From the IMG/VR virus record IMGVR_UViG_3300033151_000166, positions 1 to 64,000 of that record: DNA of 64,000 nucleotides. The stretch is one strand, 5' to 3'. Positions 57,665-64,000 of the stretch are shown piece by piece. Both the position numbers and the translations under genes were made by a program. Positions within the stretch are counted from its first letter, which is position 1; each line of letters begins with the position of its first letter. The notes beneath the pieces were generated by a model that had not been told where the DNA came from, did not search any database, and saw nothing but the letters and a program-made list of their open reading frames with translations. The stretch is from a virus.

Positions 57665-59869
57665 TTAAGCCTTTACTATAGGATCTTCAGCTGTTAGTAA
57701 CAGTGAAATTTTAGGTAGATTAAAGCTAGACCCAAGAGGAAAGTTCTTGAACTCTACCAAAGCCATGTTAGGATAGTTATTTAGTTGAGACTCATTGACT
57801 ATCTTACTACTCAAGTAATACTTTAGATCATCTGTGGTTATAGTATCGTTAACGATCGAGTCAGCGTTTGTTAGATTCAATACTTCTTTCTGTATCATAG
57901 TCTCATAACTCTTGTTATCTAGAGAAGGGTCATTAAGATTGATGCTATTTATATCTACCTTCCCTATTCTTATAAGCTCTTGTACAGTGCCTTTCATAGG
58001 TTCGTAACCTTTGAACACATATAGCCCCATATCAGAACCACTGTTCTGATCAATGGTTGGTAGTAACTTAGAGAACATACCACTGTATGAACAAGCATTA
58101 TAGTTATGGTACTTGTTTACAGTTGGGCAGTATGGTTGATCTGGTGTACCTGGGTATACATACATCTCTATGACTGGACTGTACGTTGGCATAACATGTC
58201 TAGTAAAAGTAAATTTAGTACAGCCTTTACTAGACACACCGGTTACTGGGTTACCGTCTTCATCTACTATGCCTGTCAAGTTATAGACCTCATCGTCTAT
58301 TAGTATTTGTTTCAAGTCAGTGATACGAGAAAAACCTATGCTATAGGCTATGTCAGCAAAGTGAAAGACACCTGAGTCTTTGAAGTCTGTACTAAAATCA
58401 ACTGTATTGAGTTTGTCTTCTGAAGCTACTTGAGTAGCCTCAACTATACTAGCTCTATGTCTGGCATCTAGTATCTTAGCAACATCACCCACCTCTGAGA
58501 AATATAAATCTAACTCATGAACTATCAAGTCTTTAGCATCAGAGTCAGCTGGATTATATAAGTTACCTACTCGTTGTAAGATATCTCCACCCGAGTACAT
58601 GACCGTGAACTGTCCAATGATTACAGAAGACGAGTCTATCAAAGCTTCCATAGCTAAGTCTTTATCTGGGTCACTAGATAGAAACTTACCTTGAAGATCA
58701 GTTGTATAGAATGACTCATAAGCAAGTAGTATGTTATAAGTAGCAAGAATAGCGTTAGTTTCATCTAAAATCTGTGGTACACTGCTGTAATTATAAAGCC
58801 TTTGAATTAAAATAAGCATGTTAGATTGCTTATCAAATAATTCCGTAGCGTAGCTAACTCCAATAGTGTTTAGTAACAGTTGGTAGTTCTCTTCAGTATA
58901 GGTAGTTCTAGGTCTAACACCAAAGACTCTTACTAACTCACGCTCAAGAAAACTAATATTGAACAAGTAACTAAAGTCGTACTCAGCTAGGTACTCAGCT
59001 ACAGCTTTAGTAATTTCAAAGTCATAGACAGTGAAATCTGTACTAGAGTCAATGGTACTTATCAAAGGCCAAGTAACATTTACATGCATGTCAGTCTCTA
59101 AAGGTACAAGCTGCAATTGATCTATAAGCCCTTCAGCTATAACAATCATGTTATTCATTATTGTAAAGTAGTCATGAGTAATGGTTAAGTTATCTAACAT
59201 ACCTTGTAACTCTATTAAAGACCGCTCTAGTATCTCATCAGCTTCAAAAGCTTTAGTATCCATCTCTATAGCGTAGTCTGGTAGTAGGTAGTAGTTACCA
59301 AGGTTATTAATAGTACCAGCTATTAAGTCTCCTTGGTTCACTACGATACTCACTGCTTTAGAGTAACCTATAGATAGATTTATAACGTTCTGGAAATGTC
59401 CAGTAAGCCTGCAAAGATCATCTTCACAAGTACTAACATCTACTAGAGGTATACCGTAAAAATCTAGAGCATCATCTTTATCCTCTTCTGGTACAGTCAT
59501 ATCGATCTCTGTAATATTAAGTAGCTCTTCTTCAGGAAGACCAAGATCTTGAAGTCTTGGTAGTGGCAGTCTTGGTTTGGAGAATACATCTAAACATCTA
59601 AATGACACCACGCCAAAAGAATTCTTTTGAAGCTGTCTAGTAACAATGTTAGCTATAGCTAATGGCTGTGCTTTAACATAAGAAGTGCCAGCTATATATG
59701 GTAGTGTTGCTTGAGAGATAGAAATCCCAGCAAAACCTGCTTGTGAATAAGTGTCCTCGTTAAAAGGTAAGAACCTAAGGTTATTAGCTATACAAGTACT
59801 GTAGTCTGTTTGTGAACCAGTACAAAAGTTCTGAGCCCCTACAAAATTCTCTATACGACCTGTACTCAT
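57665..59869 (-). CDS. Large tail-tip/baseplate protein, unknown family
   Basis: 734 residues; ATGA overlap with the DUF2163-like gene. An N-terminal strand-rich part with paired Cys (NFCTGSQTDYSTCIANN; STCEDDLCRLTG) is followed by a long helical middle (EADEILERSLIELQGMLDNL, RLYNYSSVPQILDETNAILA) and a final beta domain. Position after the tail-hub protein fits a baseplate or central fibre component. No family recognised. Confidence 0.6.
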   Translation of the reverse strand: MSTGRIENFVGAQNFCTGSQTDYSTCIANNLRFLPFNEDTYSQAGFAGISISQATLPYIAGTSYVKAQPLAIANIVTRQLQKNSFGVVSFRCLDVFSKPRLPLPRLQDLGLPEEELLNITEIDMTVPEEDKDDALDFYGIPLVDVSTCEDDLCRLTGHFQNVINLSIGYSKAVSIVVNQGDLIAGTINNLGNYYLLPDYAIEMDTKAFEADEILERSLIELQGMLDNLTITHDYFTIMNNMIVIAEGLIDQLQLVPLETDMHVNVTWPLISTIDSSTDFTVYDFEITKAVAEYLAEYDFSYLFNISFLERELVRVFGVRPRTTYTEENYQLLLNTIGVSYATELFDKQSNMLILIQRLYNYSSVPQILDETNAILATYNILLAYESFYTTDLQGKFLSSDPDKDLAMEALIDSSSVIIGQFTVMYSGGDILQRVGNLYNPADSDAKDLIVHELDLYFSEVGDVAKILDARHRASIVEATQVASEDKLNTVDFSTDFKDSGVFHFADIAYSIGFSRITDLKQILIDDEVYNLTGIVDEDGNPVTGVSSKGCTKFTFTRHVMPTYSPVIEMYVYPGTPDQPYCPTVNKYHNYNACSYSGMFSKLLPTIDQNSGSDMGLYVFKGYEPMKGTVQELIRIGKVDINSINLNDPSLDNKSYETMIQKEVLNLTNADSIVNDTITTDDLKYYLSSKIVNESQLNNYPNMALVEFKNFPLGSSFNLPKISLLLTAEDPIVKA

Positions 59870-60882
59870 ATTGACACTCCAAATAAATTATCGTCAGTAC
59901 CACAAGTATCTTCTGGTAACTCAGCTTCATGCGACCCACAGTAAGTTAGATCATCAGCTGAGAATATATCTAGAGTAGCTACTTGTTTACCTACGTTAGG
60001 AAAACCCCAAAACCTAGGTGTATTCTGAAAGCGCTTATGGCAGATTCCATAGGTTTTGTCACAAGCTAAGTACATCTCTACAGTGTCTATAACTATATCT
60101 TTGTCTAGGTAGTTCAAGAACAAATAGACTCTGTCATTCTCTACTCTTGTAACTCTAGATCTGTACTTACCATTTAACATTAGTATAGTACCAACCCAAT
60201 TGTCTATGTCATAGAACGCTTTATTAGGTTTAGCAAAGGCATCAACAAGTTCTAAGTTACCATCGTACCAGTTCTCGTTACCATCTATGGGTGTAAAGTT
60301 AATGACCGTATAGCCTGCACCAAAAGGATCTATAAACTCTAGGTTACCATCATGATACTCTAAGTTACCATCTAGTATATCTGCATTAGTACGCTCACCT
60401 ATGTAAAGATTGTCCCCGCTCTTAGCCATCTTGAAGTATCCTGTAAGACAGTGTACTGTAACATCACTAGCTACTATTCTATGTTTCAATGGATCAAGAC
60501 CACAGTTCTTTGAGTAGACCTGATTTTGACAAGTAGTATCAAGCTTGGGAGTCATAGGTTGTGATAGCTTATAATTTAGTACACTAGTTACTTCAAACTT
60601 AACCAAGTCTTTAGCATCACTAGATACTTTAGTAACATAACCATTTAAGAACAACTTATTGTCTAGATAAACTTTAATAGATGTGTCATAGCACAAGTAC
60701 ATAAGTTCTTCTTCTAGAGCATCAATAGCTGCGGTTGTTAAAGAGAAGCTAAGTCTATCTGAGACTATACCTTTCTTTGAAGTCAGACTACGAACTATGA
60801 GTCCCGACATGTACGTTGCGTCTGGGTCTGTTAAGTGATTAGCTATCTTGAAACTATTAGCTACAAGCAGTGTGATTAACAT
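59866..60882 (-). CDS. DUF2163/BR0599-like tail hub protein
   Basis: 338 residues. The C-terminal CDKTYGICHKRFQNTPRFWG followed by FPNVG matches the phage_BR0599/DUF2163 tail protein signature (also in gene transfer agents), and TTCQNQVYSKNCGLDPLKH fits the N-terminal Cys motif. Between them is an insertion with four DGN motifs (LDGNLEYHDGNLEFID, IDGNENWYDGNLELVD) not usual for the family. DUF2163 proteins form part of the tail tip hub. Confidence 0.75.
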   Translation of the reverse strand: MLITLLVANSFKIANHLTDPDATYMSGLIVRSLTSKKGIVSDRLSFSLTTAAIDALEEELMYLCYDTSIKVYLDNKLFLNGYVTKVSSDAKDLVKFEVTSVLNYKLSQPMTPKLDTTCQNQVYSKNCGLDPLKHRIVASDVTVHCLTGYFKMAKSGDNLYIGERTNADILDGNLEYHDGNLEFIDPFGAGYTVINFTPIDGNENWYDGNLELVDAFAKPNKAFYDIDNWVGTILMLNGKYRSRVTRVENDRVYLFLNYLDKDIVIDTVEMYLACDKTYGICHKRFQNTPRFWGFPNVGKQVATLDIFSADDLTYCGSHEAELPEDTCGTDDNLFGVSI

Positions 60883-61456
60883 CTGATACTCCTACAACGT
60901 ACATGTTAGAATACATCAGAGGTTTATAGACTTCCGTAAACTGCAACTTCATTTCGTAGACGGTGTTAGTTTTATGAATCTCTTTTATAGACTCGCCTAG
61001 AAATAAAAGTTTTCTAGGTACAACTGTGTCCGCACGTACAACTACTGGTGTATCAGAAGCTATCTGACTTATTGGTATTCTAACACCTATGTCAAGTAGA
61101 TGATCTGTGCCATCGGTAACATAAGAAACTTCACGGTCCATGAACTGATTGTAGTACTGGTACTCAAAGATATAAGTAATATAGTAAGTGACTGGTCCTA
61201 TAGGATTAACTCGCTTACTGATATTAAAACCAGGTCCCACTGGACTTAAGATGTATAAGTCATTAGGTTCTTGTAAGATTGCCGTTTCTATGGCATTCTT
61301 TAACTCGTCAGATACTAGACCAAAGTTAATAGCCCACTTAGTTAAAGGCAAACCTACTCTAGAATTATGAACAGTGTTATTCACCATTACAGGTTTAAAG
61401 CCTGTAACAATATCTAGACTAAGGTCATCATAAAGATACTTGTGTAAGACAGTCAT
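60857..61456 (-). CDS. DUF2460-position tail-tip protein
   Basis: 199 residues, between tape measure and DUF2163-like genes, where DUF2460 (distal tail-like) proteins occur in gene transfer agents. Beta-rich; contains LSPVGPGFNISKRVNPIGPV. Resemblance is positional more than sequence-based. 26-base overlap with the next gene. Confidence 0.5.
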   Translation of the reverse strand: MTVLHKYLYDDLSLDIVTGFKPVMVNNTVHNSRVGLPLTKWAINFGLVSDELKNAIETAILQEPNDLYILSPVGPGFNISKRVNPIGPVTYYITYIFEYQYYNQFMDREVSYVTDGTDHLLDIGVRIPISQIASDTPVVVRADTVVPRKLLFLGESIKEIHKTNTVYEMKLQFTEVYKPLMYSNMYVVGVSDVNHTACS

Positions 61457-64000
61457 TAGCTATACTCCTCAAATACTCTCTTAACACCATCAGCTATCTG
61501 GTCCATGTGAGCTTCTATAGAGTCAATGCCTACACTAGCACTAACTCCTATATTCACGTTAATGCCATCGCGGGCACTAGATGGTAACCCCGTGGTTACA
61601 CTCCCTCCACCTTGAACCTCTTGATTAATACCGGCATTTAAGTTCTCGAACCAAGCAAGTCCCTTATCTCTAACGATTTCTTTTCTTACCACGTACTCAC
61701 CAGCTTCTAGCATGTACTGATACTTATCACCACCACCATACTCACCAGGAGCGACTGCTTGCCCAGCTGAAGCATAACTAGGTAGAGGAGTAATCGGTCC
61801 ACCTTTACTTCTGTATCCTGTATTGGTTGCAGTATACGTTGCTGCTTGAATCGTAGCAACCGCTCTATAAGCAGCTTGTGCTATTTGATTAGCCATGATC
61901 TCCATAGTATTACCAACGTAAGCCATGCTGCCTAGGCTATTGATAGCAGCGTAAGAAGAAATCTGTATGCCTTGTGCCAAGGCTAACATAGCTGGACCAA
62001 TCTGAGCGGCTTCACCAAGACTAACTGTAACTGCTTTGACACTAGTAGTTAATGAACCAGCACCTACTGATAATGACTTAGCAGCTGTTTCAGTCTCTGT
62101 ACCTACTTTGCTCATCTCAAGCATAGCATCACCAAGAAGCGCAACGTTCTGAACTACTGGTGATAGGTCTGCTTTAGTATTGCTTCTAACGATCTCTTCT
62201 ATTGATAGGGTAACAGTTTCTAGTTTAGTTACCATGCCTTTAGTTGCAGTGACTGAGGCGTCAAATGATAGCTTGATAGCCTTGTCTATAGACTTCATTT
62301 GTTTACTAACTGTAGTCTGAGTATCTGTAAAGATCTTAGTAAACTGACCACCAACATCTGTACCTAGTGTCTGTACTGCTTGCTTCATAGCATCACTACT
62401 AAGAGCTGCTGAATACATGGCCGCTACGTTCTCTACAATCAAGTTCTGATTAATCTGTAGTTTAGATAGAGAGTCATTAAGTTGTGTCTCTAAAGCTGCT
62501 TTGTCAATAGCGATCTTAAAGACACCTGCTTCTTTAGCTGCTCTAACATCATCTAACCAAAGGTTTAATCCATCAGTTACAGTCTTAGTTACATTCACTG
62601 CCATGTTATGTAGGTTCTCTTCTAGTTGAACCTTAGCTTGATCAGCTCTAGTATTAGCATCCTCAACTGATCTGGTGATCTGAGTGTTAAGCTTTTGAAC
62701 CGCGTCCTCAGCATGTACTAGAAGACCTTTACCCGCTTCGTCATACTGAACAGCCATAGCTGTTAAGTTCTCTTGATAAGCTTTGTTACTAGCATCTATA
62801 GCATCATTAGTCTTATTGATTAGACTTTCCATAGCTCTGTCAATACTAGTTTCAAGTTTAGCCGTGGCTCTTTCAACACTAGTTTCTAAGGCTTGACCAG
62901 CACGCTCTGCTTTTGTATCAAGATCCTCAAAACCTTGATCTTTGTTTCTGTTGGCCTCATCTATACCACGTATAAAGGCTTTACCAGCATCAATAAAAGA
63001 ATCCTCTAGTTGTTGTTTTAAAGTATCTTTAGAGTCAAGAGCCGCTTGTCTAATGTCTGCAGCTCCATCAAGCATAGCTGTGTTCCAGTCAGTACGAGCA
63101 CGAGCATCATTCTCTATAAGCTTAGCTTCCGATCTCTCAATAGAAGTAGTAGCATTGTTTATAAAGTCTTGTGTCTTAGTAACAAGATCAGCTTGAAGCT
63201 GCTCTATCTTGATAGCAAGCTCTTGTCTAGCGTAATCTCTAGAGTCTTCAGCATCATCTGTCTGTCTGTCTTTACTTAAGTTAAGATCATTGATAGCATT
63301 CTGGATACTAACAGCTAAGTCATAAGCAGCATCTTGAATTCTAATTCTTAAGTCTTGACCTGCATAAGCCATCTGTCTGACTAGATCATCCATAGCATAC
63401 TGCATGTTAAGTTTCAAGTCTTCACTAGCTCTTCTAGTCTTAGTTGCTAAGTCTTCACCAGCTCTTGCTAGCTTGAGTTGTAGATCTTCACCAGCTCTTG
63501 CTACGCCAGTTGCAAGGTCTTCTTGAGAACGTGTAAGACTAAGTATCAAATCCTCGTTAGCTTGTTTGTTACTAAGTACAAGATCTTCCATACCACGATT
63601 GAATGCGGTTGTAATATCTAATGACCCACGTTGTTGAGCTATGAGTAGATCTTCTAGAGCTCTTTGGAAACCTTCATTAGCACTTTCTTGAGAACGTCTT
63701 CTAGCTTCTTCAGCATCCTCCTCAGCTTCTTTGGCTTTGATAGCTGCTTCTTGCAGAGCAAAAGAAAGGTTTGAACTTGCAGTTGCTAGTGCTGACTGTA
63801 GTTGATAACCAGCTTCACGTACTTTGATATCGAACTGAATCATAGTACCTTCAAGATCAAATAGCGCACCTTCCATGCCACCTTGAGCCTCTAGTATAAC
63901 ACCAGCAGTTGTGCTAATTCTAACTTCACCTTGACCAGCACCAGCTAAAGCTGCAGCCAGCTCATCAGAAGATAGACCAGAACCAATAATAGAACTACTA
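61456..64000 (-). CDS. Tape measure protein, N-terminus beyond window
   Basis: 848 codons in the window; the frame is open to the right edge, so the N-terminus is missing. A long region of 11-residue-type helical repeats (LARAGEDLATKTRRASEDL, AYAGQDLRIRIQDAAYDLAV) is coiled coil. The C-terminus has a Gly-rich GYRSKGGPITPLPS, then MLEAGEYVVRKEIVRDKG, typical of tape measure C-termini (PGEYVVR). It sets tail length and is ejected with DNA. Confidence 0.8.
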   Translation of the reverse strand, partial: SSSIIGSGLSSDELAAALAGAGQGEVRISTTAGVILEAQGGMEGALFDLEGTMIQFDIKVREAGYQLQSALATASSNLSFALQEAAIKAKEAEEDAEEARRRSQESANEGFQRALEDLLIAQQRGSLDITTAFNRGMEDLVLSNKQANEDLILSLTRSQEDLATGVARAGEDLQLKLARAGEDLATKTRRASEDLKLNMQYAMDDLVRQMAYAGQDLRIRIQDAAYDLAVSIQNAINDLNLSKDRQTDDAEDSRDYARQELAIKIEQLQADLVTKTQDFINNATTSIERSEAKLIENDARARTDWNTAMLDGAADIRQAALDSKDTLKQQLEDSFIDAGKAFIRGIDEANRNKDQGFEDLDTKAERAGQALETSVERATAKLETSIDRAMESLINKTNDAIDASNKAYQENLTAMAVQYDEAGKGLLVHAEDAVQKLNTQITRSVEDANTRADQAKVQLEENLHNMAVNVTKTVTDGLNLWLDDVRAAKEAGVFKIAIDKAALETQLNDSLSKLQINQNLIVENVAAMYSAALSSDAMKQAVQTLGTDVGGQFTKIFTDTQTTVSKQMKSIDKAIKLSFDASVTATKGMVTKLETVTLSIEEIVRSNTKADLSPVVQNVALLGDAMLEMSKVGTETETAAKSLSVGAGSLTTSVKAVTVSLGEAAQIGPAMLALAQGIQISSYAAINSLGSMAYVGNTMEIMANQIAQAAYRAVATIQAATYTATNTGYRSKGGPITPLPSYASAGQAVAPGEYGGGDKYQYMLEAGEYVVRKEIVRDKGLAWFENLNAGINQEVQGGGSVTTGLPSSARDGINVNIGVSASVGIDSIEAHMDQIADGVKRVFEEYS

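Overview
The window is part of the genome of a large tailed bacteriophage. Nothing in it looks like bacterial chromosome: it is densely packed, with many ATGA and TAATG overlaps, and carries a full head-assembly cassette, a tape-measure and tail-tip cassette and a phage replisome. A gene transfer agent-like tail hub (DUF2163 type) and the absence of a sheath gene in view suggest a siphovirus, and a lipoprotein with a lipobox-like cysteine suggests a Gram-negative host. The host cannot be named from the sequence.

Layout. Two blocks on the minus strand (1-13395 and 44172-64000) hold virion genes, and one block on the plus strand (13664-44179) holds early, regulatory and replication genes. The blocks diverge at a 268-base control region (13396-13663) and converge tail to tail with an 8-base overlap at 44172-44179. 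Transcription leaving the left edge and entering at the right edge would form one long late unit if the genome is circular or concatemeric, so the unseen part probably holds the remaining tail genes.

Minus-strand left arm, in transcription order: a beta-helix-like protein, a possible small terminase, large terminase, a lipoprotein, portal, prohead protease with fused scaffold, decoration protein, major capsid protein, connector proteins, a 785-residue repeat protein and a partial fibre protein. Minus-strand right arm: tape measure (running off the edge), DUF2460-position and DUF2163-like tail-tip proteins, then several fibre or adhesin proteins including one of 2188 residues.

Plus strand: 13.7-17.7 kb small unknown early genes; 17.7-19.4 kb a triple promoter, two small genes and a repeat-rich AT-rich gap that may be a replication origin; 19.4-22.5 kb accessory genes (Lar-like anti-restriction, nucleotidyltransferase-like, acidic and membrane micro-proteins); 22.5-24.5 kb possible structural proteins on the early strand; 24.5-26.3 kb sigma-region-4-like, KTSC, GNAT-like and small genes; 26.4-44.2 kb DNA ligase, dUTPase/dCTPase-like, primase-helicase, SNF2 helicase, a shortened sigma factor, dNMP kinase, 5' nuclease, family A DNA polymerase, thymidylate synthase-family enzyme, dCMP deaminase, DHFR-like protein, RecU-like resolvase and an SbcD/SbcC (Mre11/Rad50) pair.

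The most striking feature is the transcription system. Twelve plus-strand sites share the core ACTTGTGATATAAT (an extended -10) with no recognisable -35. The phage encodes a sigma factor that keeps -10 recognition but ends before region 4.2, and separately a 77-residue protein with a region-4.2-like helix-turn-helix. A split, two-polypeptide sigma factor reading these promoters is a testable hypothesis. Other items: a TS-family enzyme carrying the Asp that marks cytosine-specific members (possible modified cytosine), a ~500-base gene-free region rich in hairpins (candidate structured RNA), an iteron-like array, a CCC-TGA +1 frameshift candidate, and two short peptide repeats (GSAxL and DGNxxL) scattered across otherwise unrelated virion proteins.
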